Assembly: GCF_024195285.1 (NCBI RefSeq)
Contig: NZ_JALHBS010000048.1
Span: 1-64,000 of the forward strand
DNA: 64,000 nucleotides
Source of the DNA: Aurantimonas marianensis
GTDB lineage: Bacteria > Pseudomonadota > Alphaproteobacteria > Rhizobiales > Rhizobiaceae
Direction: 5' to 3'
Made by a program: the position numbers and the translations under genes
In this document: positions 38,007-46,471 of the stretch, piece by piece
Layout: each line of letters opens with the position of its first letter
How positions within the stretch are numbered: the stretch's first letter is position 1
The notes under the pieces: generated by a model
What the model was told of the DNA's origin: nothing
Database searches by the model: none
Seen by the model: the letters and a program-made list of their open reading frames with translations, nothing else

Positions 38007-38615
38007 TCAGTTCGGTTTTGCCTTCTCATCACCCGGCAGCACGTAGTCGGTCCCCTCCCATGGCGAGAGAAAGTCGAAATTGCGGAATTCCTGCCGCAGT
38101 TCGACCGGCTCGTAGACCACCTGCTTGCGCTGTTCGTCGTAACGCACTTCGACGAAGCCGGTCAGCGGGAAGTCCTTGCGCAGCGGATGACCCTCAAAGC
38201 CGTAATCGGTGAGGATACGGCGAAGATCGGGATGGCCGGTGAACAGAATGCCGTAGAAATCATAGGCCTCACGCTCGAACCAGTCGGAGCCGGCAAAAAC
38301 GTCGCAGACCGATGGCACGGGATCGTCCTCGCCGACACGCACCTTCACCCGGATGCGTTGATTCTGCCGTGGCGACAGCAGATGATAGACCACATCGAAA
38401 CGCTTTTCCCGTTCGGGATAATCGACCCCGCAGATGTCCGTCAGATTGACGAATTGGGTCTGCGGATCGTCGCGCAAGAAGGTCAGTACCTGGACGATGT
38501 CTGCGGGCGCGACGACCAGCGTCAGTTCGCCATATGCCATCTGATGCTCGGCGAGGCTGTCGCCCAGCGTTTCGGCCACGTAGTCGGCCAGATCCTCGGT
38601 CGCGAATTCGCGCAT
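38007..38615 (-). CDS. nuoC: NADH-quinone oxidoreductase subunit C
   Basis: A 202-residue 30-kDa-type subunit, separate from NuoD (unlike the NuoCD fusion of E. coli). Signatures are [77 protein letters not shown]. The end ([20 protein letters not shown]) is typical. ATG at 38615 fits the family length; the upstream frame overlaps nuoB out of phase and is not coding. Confidence 0.96.
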   Translation of the reverse strand: MREFATEDLADYVAETLGDSLAEHQMAYGELTLVVAPADIVQVLTFLRDDPQTQFVNLTDICGVDYPEREKRFDVVYHLLSPRQNQRIRVKVRVGEDDPVPSVCDVFAGSDWFEREAYDFYGILFTGHPDLRRILTDYGFEGHPLRKDFPLTGFVEVRYDEQRKQVVYEPVELRQEFRNFDFLSPWEGTDYVLPGDEKAKPN

Positions 38616-38629
38616 CACAATCGTCAACC

Positions 38630-39208
38630 TCAGCGCTCGATGGTGCCGGTGCGGCGGATTTTCTTTTGCAGCAGAAGCACGCCATACAGCAGCGCCTCGG
38701 CGGTCGGCGGACAGCCCGGCACGTAAATGTCGACGGGCACGATCCGGTCGCAACCGCGGACCACGGAATAGGAGTAGTGGTAATAGCCGCCGCCATTGGC
38801 ACAGGAGCCCATCGAGATGACGTAGCGCGGCTCCGGCATCTGATCGTAGACCTTGCGCAGCGCCGGCGCCATCTTGTTGGTCAGCGTGCCGGCGACGATC
38901 ATGACGTCGGACTGGCGCGGCGAGGCCCGCGGCGCGAAGCCAAACCGTTCGGCGTCGTAGCGCGGCATCGACATCTGCATCATCTCGACGGCGCAGCAGG
39001 CCAGCCCGAAGGTCATCCACATTAGCGATCCGGTCCTGGCCCACTGGATGGGATCGTCGGTCGAGGTGACCAGGAAGCCCTTGTCGGCCAGCTCATTGTT
39101 GATGTCGGTGACAAATGGGTCATGCGTCGGGGCGACGGCGCTCGCGCTCGCGGTCCCGGTCGACGGCGCGTGCGCCACAAGCGGCCGGTAACCTTCACTC
39201 AATCCCAT
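38630..39208 (-). CDS. nuoB: NADH-quinone oxidoreductase subunit B
   Basis: A 192-residue PSST-type subunit that carries the last cluster N2. The cluster cysteines are in [31 protein letters not shown] and [16 protein letters not shown] 40-residue N-terminal stretch ([18 protein letters not shown]...) is the alphaproteobacterial extension. MGLSEGYR at 39208 is chosen because it has a GAAGAAGGGGG Shine-Dalgarno region inside the end of nuoA, with a ten-base overlap. Confidence 0.97.
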   Translation of the reverse strand: MGLSEGYRPLVAHAPSTGTASASAVAPTHDPFVTDINNELADKGFLVTSTDDPIQWARTGSLMWMTFGLACCAVEMMQMSMPRYDAERFGFAPRASPRQSDVMIVAGTLTNKMAPALRKVYDQMPEPRYVISMGSCANGGGYYHYSYSVVRGCDRIVPVDIYVPGCPPTAEALLYGVLLLQKKIRRTGTIER

Positions 39209-39564
39209 TCCAGGGCCCCCTTCTTCCACTCGTAAATGAAGCCGACCGTCAGAACGCCGAGAAAGACCATCATCGACCAGAAACCGAACCAGCCGAGGGT
39301 GCCGAAGCTTGCCGCCCAGGGAAACAGGAACGCGACTTCAAGATCGAAGATGATGAAAAGGATCGACACGAGGTAGAATCGCACGTCGAATTTCATCCGC
39401 GAATCATCGAAGGCGTCGAAGCCGCACTCGTAGGCGGACAGCTTTTCGTCGTCAGGCGCTTTGAAGGCGAGCAGAAACGGCGACACCAATAGCGCCAGAC
39501 CGATGACGAGGGCAACGCCGACGAAGATGACGATCGGCAGATAGGATGCAAGCAACTCCGGCAT
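39199..39564 (-). CDS. nuoA: NADH-quinone oxidoreductase subunit A
   Basis: A 121-residue, three-helix subunit and the first gene of the complex I operon. The conserved loop [42 protein letters not shown] contains the cysteine loop that changes shape in turnover. [15 protein letters not shown] at 39564 is the family start, with GGGA upstream; the open frame to 39678 is not conserved. The promoter for the whole run down to lolD should lie in 39565-39939. Confidence 0.96.
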   Translation of the reverse strand: MPELLASYLPIVIFVGVALVIGLALLVSPFLLAFKAPDDEKLSAYECGFDAFDDSRMKFDVRFYLVSILFIIFDLEVAFLFPWAASFGTLGWFGFWSMMVFLGVLTVGFIYEWKKGALEWD

Positions 39565-39939
39565 CTCGATATTCCAATCCCTGACGGACAGCTTGAAGAT
39601 CGCGACGGTCCAGACGACGACCGCCGCCGCGCGGTGCCACCGAGGCGTATGGCACGCTGCCTCCCGGTCGCTGTTCAACGCGGCGAAGAGACCGGGCGCT
39701 TCCTCGCATTGCGGCGAGGATTATCGCCTTCCTTCTGTTGAGGCAAGGCTTTGAGAGCCAATGGTCGACGACCATTCACGACGGGACTTGCGAGCAGCGG
39801 TTTCGGGCACGTAAAGCGGTGGCAGGCGCACCTCTGGTGTTCCGGGTCGCGCAAGCGCTAGATTGGCGATCGCGGCGCGCGGCAGCCGGAATGCGACGTG
39901 TGTCGGCAAGCGTCCGGCGCAGCAACGACGGAGAGAGCG
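39565..39939. other. Divergent intergenic region upstream of nuoA
   Basis: No gene is seen in these 375 bases. They separate nuoA (minus) from a small plus-strand gene and must hold the nuo promoter. The only clear structure is a 17-base palindrome at 39760-39776. No confident -35/-10 pair could be assigned by eye. Confidence 0.5.
39760..39776. promoter_or_regulatory. 17-base perfect palindrome AATGGTCG-A-CGACCATT
   Basis: A perfect 8-1-8 inverted repeat lies 196 bases upstream of the nuoA start and 164 bases before the divergent small gene. It could be an operator for a dimeric regulator; no specific regulator is recognised. Confidence 0.35.
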
Positions 39940-40269
39940 ATGACACCCCGTGAGGTGCCGCAATGGCAGTCCATGCGAAGCGCGCAACGCGACGGCAATC
40001 GCATTCTCGTGACGCTTCGGGCGAGCGAACAAGGCCCGGCGGAAGTCGACACAGTGCGCTGGACGACGCCACGCAACGCGCCGGAAAAATGCTGGGTCGC
40101 CACGGATTGCGATCCGCAATGCCCCGTCACCTATCAGGACGACGAACTTCTGGCCTGGATGCCGATGCCGGCGCCGCCATCGGGCAAGACCGCGAGCGAT
40201 CCCGTAGTAGACTGGCCGGAGCCGGCCCTCGAAAGTGACTTCCAAGAGGCGGCCGGATCGGGAATTTGA
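39940..40269 (+). CDS. Hypothetical protein, 109 residues
   Basis: A small soluble protein of no recognised family. The start ATG at 39940 has GGAGAGAG just upstream, which supports translation. It has no signal peptide or membrane helix. The first half reads like a β-strand domain (RILVTLRASEQGPAEVDTVRW), followed by TPRNAPEKCWVATDCDPQCPVTYQDDELLAWMP with three cysteines in a tight CW..DCDPQC block. The tail is Pro- and Ala-rich. It is divergent from nuoA and upstream of tRNA-Asp, which reads toward it. Confidence 0.55.
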   Translation: MTPREVPQWQSMRSAQRDGNRILVTLRASEQGPAEVDTVRWTTPRNAPEKCWVATDCDPQCPVTYQDDELLAWMPMPAPPSGKTASDPVVDWPEPALESDFQEAAGSGI

Positions 40270-40363
40270 GCGCCGAGGTGACGCGGACCCGGCCGGTCCG
40301 CGAGCATGAGGCCGCTCTCCCCCATCGGGGAAGCGGCATCGGTGTCGATTGTCGTGGATAAAA

Positions 40364-40440
40364 TGGCGCGAGTGACGGGGCTCGAACCCGCGACCTCCGG
40401 CGTGACAGGCCGGCACTCTAACCGACTGAGCTACACCCGC
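40364..40440 (-). tRNA. tRNA-Asp (anticodon GTC)
   Basis: On the minus strand a full cloverleaf folds: acceptor GCGGGTG/CACTCGC, D-stem GCTC/GAGT, anticodon arm CCGGC-CTGTCAC-GCCGG with anticodon GTC, a T-arm with TTCGAGC, discriminator G and an encoded CCA. The acceptor has one G-T pair. It lies between the 109-residue gene and tRNA-Val. Confidence 0.95.
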
Positions 40441-40691
40441 GCTCGACCGCTTGCTGCGGCTTGTGAGGCGGTCGTTTACGGACATCCCCCTATGCTGTCA
40501 AGCAGAACCGGGCAAAGTTTCTCGGGCTATTCGCGGGAAGCTCGACGCGCTCGCGACGCCGGTCATTTTCGCTGTCGCGGCCAGTGGCCACCAGGCGGTG
40601 AAACGGGCCCCTGTTGCGAGGCGCCATTGGGCCGTCGCGCACAACGACCGGCTTGCCAGCAAGTCCTCGAACGCTTAGACGAAGCATCGGC

Positions 40692-40767
40692 GGGCGATTA
40701 GCTCAGTTGGTAGAGCGCCTCGTTTACACCGAGGATGTCGGGAGTTCGAGTCTCTCATCGCCCACCA
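40692..40767 (+). tRNA. tRNA-Val (anticodon TAC)
   Basis: The plus strand gives acceptor GGGCGAT/ATCGCCC, D-arm GCTC-AGTTGGTA-GAGC, anticodon arm CCTCG-TTTACAC-CGAGG with anticodon TAC, T-arm GGGAG-TTCGAGT-CTCTC, discriminator A and encoded CCA. A tRNA-Val next to hup is common in rhizobia. The 251 bases between the two tRNAs hold nothing recognised. Confidence 0.96.
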
Positions 40768-40998
40768 CGCTCTTGCCGGACCGAGCACAGGCGCGATTTT
40801 GGCGGTCGAACCCGCTACCTGCTCAGCTGGCGCAAGCCCTGCCCCGGCTACGCTTGCGGGATGGGCGATCGAGCCCTCGTCCCGGCAGGCAGACGACCGG
40901 GGCTCGCCAAACGGCCCCCCACCGCCCTTCAAGTCAAAATCTCGCGTCTCCCGCCTTCGGGTTCGATCTGCCTGCCGCGCGAGGACCTGAACGCAATT

Positions 40999-41022
40999 CG
41001 GCCGGGCGCTGACGCCCGGCCG
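40999..41022. terminator. Strong GC hairpin downstream of hup
   Basis: CGGCCGGGCG-CTGA-CGCCCGGCCG is a perfect ten-base-pair stem 30 bases past the hup stop. It has no T-run on either side, so it may be a processing or Rho-associated structure rather than a classical terminator. The rest of the gap from tRNA-Val (40768-40998) shows nothing. Confidence 0.5.
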
Positions 41023-41051
41023 ACATTCGAAAAGATCGCGATATGTCATCG

Positions 41052-41330
41052 TTATCGGTTGTTGACGGCGTCCTTGAGGCCCTTGCCGGCAGCGAATTTC
41101 GGCACGTTACGCGCCGGGATGTCGACTTCGGCGCCGGTCGACGGGTTGCGCCCCTTCGATGCGGCGCGGTGGGACACGGAAAATGTCCCAAAGCCTACCA
41201 GACGAATATCATCGCCTTTGGCCATCGCGCCCTGAATGGCTTCGAAGACAGCGTCCACCGCGGAGCTGGCCTGCTGCTTGGACAGTTCCGACTTCTCCGC
41301 GACAGCAGAAACGAGCTCATTTTTGTTCAT
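41052..41330 (-). CDS. hup: DNA-binding protein HU
   Basis: A 92-residue histone-like protein that binds and bends DNA as a dimer. The sequence MNKNELVSAVAEKSELSKQQ opens the helical dimer core. VGFGTFSVSHRAASKGRNPSTG then carries the DNA-clamp arm with the RNPSTG tip. It ends in PKFAAGKGLKDAVN, as in other HU proteins. Located downstream of lon as in many proteobacteria, with its own promoter region of about 110 bases. Confidence 0.97.
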   Translation of the reverse strand: MNKNELVSAVAEKSELSKQQASSAVDAVFEAIQGAMAKGDDIRLVGFGTFSVSHRAASKGRNPSTGAEVDIPARNVPKFAAGKGLKDAVNNR

Positions 41331-41443
41331 TAGGATACCCTCCTGATTCTTTTGGCAATAACGACTCCGTGAGCACGGTGCGCGACCTTCGCGGATCGAA
41401 ACGCCTTCGGCAACGGCAAGATGCCCGATTTCTCGGGCTTTGC

Positions 41444-41472
41444 AAAAAAAATGCCGCCGAAATCGGCGGCAT
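41444..41472 (-). terminator. Rho-independent terminator of lon
   Basis: On the minus strand ATGCCGCCGA-TT-TCGGCGGCAT is followed by seven T. It lies 25 bases past the lon stop. A second small hairpin (GCCCGA-TTTC-TCGGGC, 41423-41438) follows. Confidence 0.9.
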
Positions 41473-41496
41473 TTTCAACAAATCTTAACGGTGCGC

Positions 41497-43917
41497 CTAG
41501 TGGGCAACAGCCGTGGCGCCGTCCTCGACATCGGCGCGGCCCGTCAACGGTTCGTCGGCCTCGGACCATTCGACCGGCGTAAGCTCCCTGACGAGCGCGT
41601 GCTTCAATACCTCGCCCATCCGCGCGACCGGCACGATCTCGAGCTGATTCTTCACGTTGTCGGGGATTTCCGCGAGATCCTTGGCGTTCTCCTCCGGGAT
41701 CAGGACTTTCTTGATACCGCCGCGCAGCGCCGCCAACAGCTTCTCCTTCAGACCGCCGATCGGCAACACCCTGCCGCGCAGGGTGATCTCACCGGTCATG
41801 GCGATATCCCGGCGCACCGGTATGCCCGTCATCACTGAGACGATGGCGGTCGCCATCGCGGTGCCGGCCGACGGGCCATCCTTCGGCGTCGCGCCTTCCG
41901 GCACATGGACGTGGATGTCGCGCTTGTCGAACAAGGGCGGCTTGATGCCGTAATCCAGCGCCCGCGAACGGACATAGGAAGCAGCGGCGGAGATCGACTC
42001 CTTCATCACGTCCTTGAGATTGCCGGTCACGGTCATCTTGCCCTTGCCCGGCATCATGACGCCCTCGATCGTCAGCAATTCGCCGCCGACCTCGGTCCAG
42101 GCAAGCCCGGTCACCACGCCGACCTGATCGTCGAGCTCGGCTTCACCGTAACGATACCGGGGCACGCCGAGGAAATCGCCAATGTTGGCCGCAGTGACTT
42201 CAACCTTGGCCGCTTCACCCTTGAGGATCTGCGTGACCGCCTTGCGGGCCAGCGTCATCAGCTCGCGCTCGAAATTGCGTACGCCAGCCTCGCGAGTGTA
42301 ACGCCTGGCGATTTCCTGCAGGGCGTCGGTGCCGACGGAGAATTCCTCCTCCTTTAACGCGTGATCGCGGATCGCCTTTGGCAACAGGTGCCGCCGGGCG
42401 ATCTCGACCTTCTCGTCCTCGGTGTAGCCGGCGATCCGGATGACCTCCATGCGGTCCAGCAGCGGACCTGGAATATTCATCGTGTTCGCCGTGGTCACGA
42501 ACATCGTCGAGGACAGATCGTATTCCACCTCGAGATAGTGATCCATGAAGGTCGAGTTCTGCTCGGGATCCAGCACCTCCAGAAGCGCCGACGACGGATC
42601 GCCGCGGAAATCGGCGCCCATCTTGTCGATCTCGTCGAACAGGAACAGCGGGTTGGTCTTTTTGGCCTTCTTCATCGACTGGATGACCTTTCCGGGCATC
42701 GAGCCGATATAGGTGCGCCGATGACCTCGGATCTCGGCTTCGTCGCGCACGCCGCCGAGCGCCATGCGCACATATTCGCGTCCCGTCGCCTTGGCGATCG
42801 ATTTGGCGAGCGACGTCTTGCCCACACCCGGAGGGCCGACCAGGCAGAGGATCGGGCCCTTCAGTTTCGACTGCCGGCTTTGCACCGCGAGGTACTCGAC
42901 GATCCGCTCCTTGACCTTTTCCAGCCCATAATGATCGCCGTCGAGGATCGCCTCGGCCTTCTTCAGGTCTATCTTGGTCCGCGACTTGACGCCCCAGGGC
43001 AGACCGAGCAGCCAGTCGAGATAATTGCGCACCACGGTCGACTCGGCAGACATCGGCGACATCTGCTTGAGCTTCTTCATTTCGGCGTTGGCTTTCTCGC
43101 GCGCCTCCTTGGAGAGCTTGGTCTTCTTGATCCGCTCTTCCAGCTCGGCCATCTCGTCGCGGCCTTCCTCGCCGTCTCCGAGCTCCTTCTGGATCGCCTT
43201 CATCTGCTCGTTGAGGTAATATTCGCGCTGGGTCTTCTCCATCTGGCGCTTGACGCGCGAGCGGATACGCTTCTCGACCTGCAGCACCGAAATTTCCGAT
43301 TCCATGAAGCCGAGCGCTTTCTCCAGCCGTTCGCGCACGCTGACCAAGGTCAGCATGTCCTGCTTCTCAGCAATCTTGATCGCCAGGTGCGAAGCCACCG
43401 TGTCGGCGAGCTTGGAATAGTCGTCGATCTGGCCGGCCGCACCAACGACCTCGGGCGAGATCTTCTTGTTCAGTTTGACGTAGTTCTCGAACTCCGACAC
43501 GACCGATCGGGCGAGCGCCTCGATCTCAACGGGATCCTCGTCCGTCTCCGCGATGATCCGCGCCGAAGCTTCGTGCCACTCGGTGCGCGGACTGAAGGTG
43601 TCGATATGGGCGCGGCCGATGCCTTCGACGAGAACCTTGACCGTCCCGTCCGGCAGCTTCAGCAACTGCAGAACGTTGGCGACGGTGCCAACGTCATAGA
43701 TCGCGTCGGGCGCTGGATCTTCGTCGCTCGCGTTCTTCTGCGTCGCAAGCAGGATCTGCTTGTCGGCGCCCATCACCTCTTCAAGTGCCTTGATCGATTT
43801 TTCCCGACCGACGAACAGAGGAACGATCATGTGCGGGAACACGACGATATCGCGCAACGGCAGGACCGGATACAGCAAAGCCTCACCGGCTCCCTGGCGT
43901 TCTGGCATCTGAGTCAT
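41497..43917 (-). CDS. lon: ATP-dependent protease Lon
   Basis: An 806-residue cytosolic protease that degrades misfolded and regulatory proteins (in alphaproteobacteria, DnaA, CcrM and SciP among others). The LAN domain begins [29 protein letters not shown]. Walker A is [15 protein letters not shown] and Walker [12 protein letters not shown]. The catalytic serine is in [18 protein letters not shown], with the lysine in the following [18 protein letters not shown] region. The ATG at 43917 is chosen for AAGGAAACTC upstream; a GTG five codons earlier is possible. The 233 bases to clpX include the clpX terminator. Confidence 0.97.
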   Translation of the reverse strand: MTQMPERQGAGEALLYPVLPLRDIVVFPHMIVPLFVGREKSIKALEEVMGADKQILLATQKNASDEDPAPDAIYDVGTVANVLQLLKLPDGTVKVLVEGIGRAHIDTFSPRTEWHEASARIIAETDEDPVEIEALARSVVSEFENYVKLNKKISPEVVGAAGQIDDYSKLADTVASHLAIKIAEKQDMLTLVSVRERLEKALGFMESEISVLQVEKRIRSRVKRQMEKTQREYYLNEQMKAIQKELGDGEEGRDEMAELEERIKKTKLSKEAREKANAEMKKLKQMSPMSAESTVVRNYLDWLLGLPWGVKSRTKIDLKKAEAILDGDHYGLEKVKERIVEYLAVQSRQSKLKGPILCLVGPPGVGKTSLAKSIAKATGREYVRMALGGVRDEAEIRGHRRTYIGSMPGKVIQSMKKAKKTNPLFLFDEIDKMGADFRGDPSSALLEVLDPEQNSTFMDHYLEVEYDLSSTMFVTTANTMNIPGPLLDRMEVIRIAGYTEDEKVEIARRHLLPKAIRDHALKEEEFSVGTDALQEIARRYTREAGVRNFERELMTLARKAVTQILKGEAAKVEVTAANIGDFLGVPRYRYGEAELDDQVGVVTGLAWTEVGGELLTIEGVMMPGKGKMTVTGNLKDVMKESISAAASYVRSRALDYGIKPPLFDKRDIHVHVPEGATPKDGPSAGTAMATAIVSVMTGIPVRRDIAMTGEITLRGRVLPIGGLKEKLLAALRGGIKKVLIPEENAKDLAEIPDNVKNQLEIVPVARMGEVLKHALVRELTPVEWSEADEPLTGRADVEDGATAVAH

Positions 43918-44078
43918 GAGTTTCCTTTCCACGGCATATGCCGTCTACGGCCGTCCGCTTCGAGCCTTCGTTAAGCACTCGTGGCCGACGCCTTCATCGA
44001 TCGTCAATGTGGGCGCCAATGGCCGGCAATTCAAGCGATTCGGAGCATAACCGAGCCGCAAACCAGTTGCCCGACACC

Positions 44079-44114
44079 AAAAAAGCCCGCCCCGGCGGGA
44101 AGCCGGGACGGGCT
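44079..44114 (-). terminator. Rho-independent terminator of clpX
   Basis: On the minus strand AGCCCGTCCCGGC-TTCCC-GCCGGGGCGGGCT is followed by TTTTTT, 37 bases after the clpX stop. It separates clpX from lon, which should therefore have its own promoter in 43933-44078. Confidence 0.92.
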
Positions 44115-44150
44115 CTCATGCCGTCCGCCGATTCCCGAAAATCGAGACTG

Positions 44151-45419
44151 TCAGGCGCTGACGTTTTCCTTCTCGCCGTTGCGCTCGGCATAGATGTAGA
44201 GCGGGCGGGCGTTGCCCTCGATCACATCCTCGGAGATCACGACCTCCTGCACACCTTCGAGCGTCGGCAGATCAAACATCGTGTCGAGCAGCATCGCCTC
44301 CATGATCGAGCGCAGACCACGGGCGCCTGTCTTGCGCTCGATCGCCTTGCGGGCGATCGCCTTCAGCGCATCCTCATGGAAGGACAGTTCGACATTCTCC
44401 ATCTCGAACAGGCGTTGATACTGCTTGACCAGAGCATTCTTGGGCTGTTCCAGAATCTGGACGAGGGCTACCTCGTCGAGGTCCTCGAGCGTCGCCAGAA
44501 CCGGGAGACGGCCGACGAATTCCGGGATCAGACCGAACTTCAGAAGGTCCTCGGGCTCCACCTGACGGAAGACGTCGCCGGTGCGCCGTTCGTCCGGCGC
44601 GGCGACATTCGCGGCAAAGCCGATGGAGGTCTTGCGGCCACGATCGGAGATGATCTTGTCGAGGCCGGCGAAGGCGCCACCGCAGATGAAGAGGATGTTC
44701 GCGGTATCGACCTGCAGGAACTCCTGTTGCGGATGCTTGCGCCCGCCCTGCGGCGGCACGGAGGCGACCGTGCCCTCCATGATCTTCAACAGCGCCTGCT
44801 GCACGCCCTCTCCCGATACGTCCCGGGTAATCGAGGGGTTGTCCGACTTGCGGCTGATCTTGTCGATTTCGTCGATGTAGACGATGCCGCGCTGCGCCCG
44901 CTCGACATTGTAGTCGGCCGACTGCAACAGCTTGAGGATGATGTTCTCGACATCCTCGCCGACGTAACCGGCCTCGGTCAGCGTCGTGGCGTCCGCCATC
45001 GTGAACGGCACGTCAAGGATGCGCGCCAGAGTCTGGGCCAACAGGGTCTTGCCACAGCCGGTCGGACCGATCAGCAAGATGTTCGACTTAGCCAGTTCGA
45101 CGTCGTTGTTCTTCGCCGCATGGGCAAGGCGCTTGTAATGGTTGTGCACCGCGACCGAGAGCACCTTCTTGGCAAAGGACTGGCCAATGACATAGTCGTC
45201 CAGGACCGCGATGATCTCCTGGGGCGTGGGCACCCCCTCGCGGGACTTCACCATGGAGGATTTGTTTTCCTCCCGGATGATGTCCATGCACAATTCGACG
45301 CATTCGTCGCAAATGAAAACCGTCGGGCCGGCGATCAGCTTACGGACTTCGTGCTGGCTCTTTCCGCAGAAAGAGCAATAGAGCGTGTTCTTGGAATCGC
45401 CGCCGCTCGCTTTGCTCAT
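44151..45419 (-). CDS. clpX: ATP-dependent Clp protease ATP-binding subunit ClpX
   Basis: A 422-residue AAA+ unfoldase that feeds substrates to ClpP. The zinc-binding domain is [31 protein letters not shown]. Walker A is [18 protein letters not shown], the pore loop is [16 protein letters not shown], Walker B is [11 protein letters not shown], and [19 protein letters not shown] is the sensor region. It has the IGF-like contact loop region around [12 protein letters not shown]. The 233-base gap to clpP (45420-45652) holds no gene. Confidence 0.98.
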   Translation of the reverse strand: MSKASGGDSKNTLYCSFCGKSQHEVRKLIAGPTVFICDECVELCMDIIREENKSSMVKSREGVPTPQEIIAVLDDYVIGQSFAKKVLSVAVHNHYKRLAHAAKNNDVELAKSNILLIGPTGCGKTLLAQTLARILDVPFTMADATTLTEAGYVGEDVENIILKLLQSADYNVERAQRGIVYIDEIDKISRKSDNPSITRDVSGEGVQQALLKIMEGTVASVPPQGGRKHPQQEFLQVDTANILFICGGAFAGLDKIISDRGRKTSIGFAANVAAPDERRTGDVFRQVEPEDLLKFGLIPEFVGRLPVLATLEDLDEVALVQILEQPKNALVKQYQRLFEMENVELSFHEDALKAIARKAIERKTGARGLRSIMEAMLLDTMFDLPTLEGVQEVVISEDVIEGNARPLYIYAERNGEKENVSA

Positions 45420-45652
45420 TCGTCTTTCCTTCCGATCCGGTCCCCTCCAGGGATCCGTTTCTCATTGTCTTTGCCGAGCGTACCCCCAACAGGGCAGGCG
45501 GCAAAGCGACTTTGCCCCGAAGGGTCGCGGAACAGGCGTCTACGCACTTTTGCACATCATCCGACATAACGTCGATTGCTTGAGTGGTCCTTAACGCGTC
45601 GTCCGGCAATATCGAACGCGGAGTGTGGCCGCGACGTGGCAAATGGTATTTG

Positions 45653-46285
45653 CTACTTGTTTACATCGGCCTCAAGGGAGGCCCGCGACGAATACACCGT
45701 GTCGATCAGACCGAACTCCTTGGCCTCGTCGGCCGTCATGAAGTGGTCACGATCAAGCGTCCGGTCAATGGTCTCGTAGTCCTGGCCGGTATGCTCGACA
45801 TAGACCTCGTTCAGACGGCGTTTCAGCTTGATGATGTCCTGCGCGTGACGTTCGATGTCCGAGGCCTGCCCGGAGAATCCGCCCGATGGCTGATGCACCA
45901 TGATGCGCGCATTGGGCGTCGCGAACCGCATCTCCTTCTGCCCGGCGCACAATAGCAGCGAGCCCATCGACGCCGCCTGACCGATGCACAAGGTCGAGAC
46001 CGCCGGCCGGATGAACTGCATGGTATCGTAGATCGCCATGCCGCTCGTTACGACGCCGCCCGGCGAGTTGATGTAGAGCGCGATTTCCTTTTTCGGGTTC
46101 TCGGCCTCGAGAAAAAGCAGCTGGGCGCATACCAGCGTCGCCATCGAATCCTCGATCGGTCCCGTGATGAAGATCACCCGCTCCTTGAGCAGACGCGAAA
46201 AGATGTCGTAGGCGCGCTCGCCGCGATTGGTCTGCTCGACCACCATCGGGACGAGATTCATCGCGGTTTCCAAGGGGTGCTTCAT
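45653..46285 (-). CDS. clpP: ATP-dependent Clp protease proteolytic subunit ClpP
   Basis: A 210-residue serine protease that forms the tetradecameric chamber. The catalytic serine is in [14 protein letters not shown], the histidine in [11 protein letters not shown] and the aspartate in the following [12 protein letters not shown] region. The N-terminal [30 protein letters not shown] is highly conserved. [13 protein letters not shown] at 46285 is used as start; MNLVP eight codons later is an alternative. The frame beyond 46285 is not conserved. Confidence 0.97.
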   Translation of the reverse strand: MKHPLETAMNLVPMVVEQTNRGERAYDIFSRLLKERVIFITGPIEDSMATLVCAQLLFLEAENPKKEIALYINSPGGVVTSGMAIYDTMQFIRPAVSTLCIGQAASMGSLLLCAGQKEMRFATPNARIMVHQPSGGFSGQASDIERHAQDIIKLKRRLNEVYVEHTGQDYETIDRTLDRDHFMTADEAKEFGLIDTVYSSRASLEADVNK

Positions 46286-46471
46286 CAGTCGTCGTCTCGC
46301 TGCTTGTTCGGGTGGAGCGGCGCCGGACGGCCCCGCCTTTAAGAATCGATGATCGTGTCCGACGCCGTAGATAGGGCTTGGCAAAGGGCCGATGCAAGCC
46401 GTCAGCCGACGGCATTCTCGCAGTTTGGTTCGCCAACGTCGCGGATATGACGCAACTTCGCCGCGCCGACG

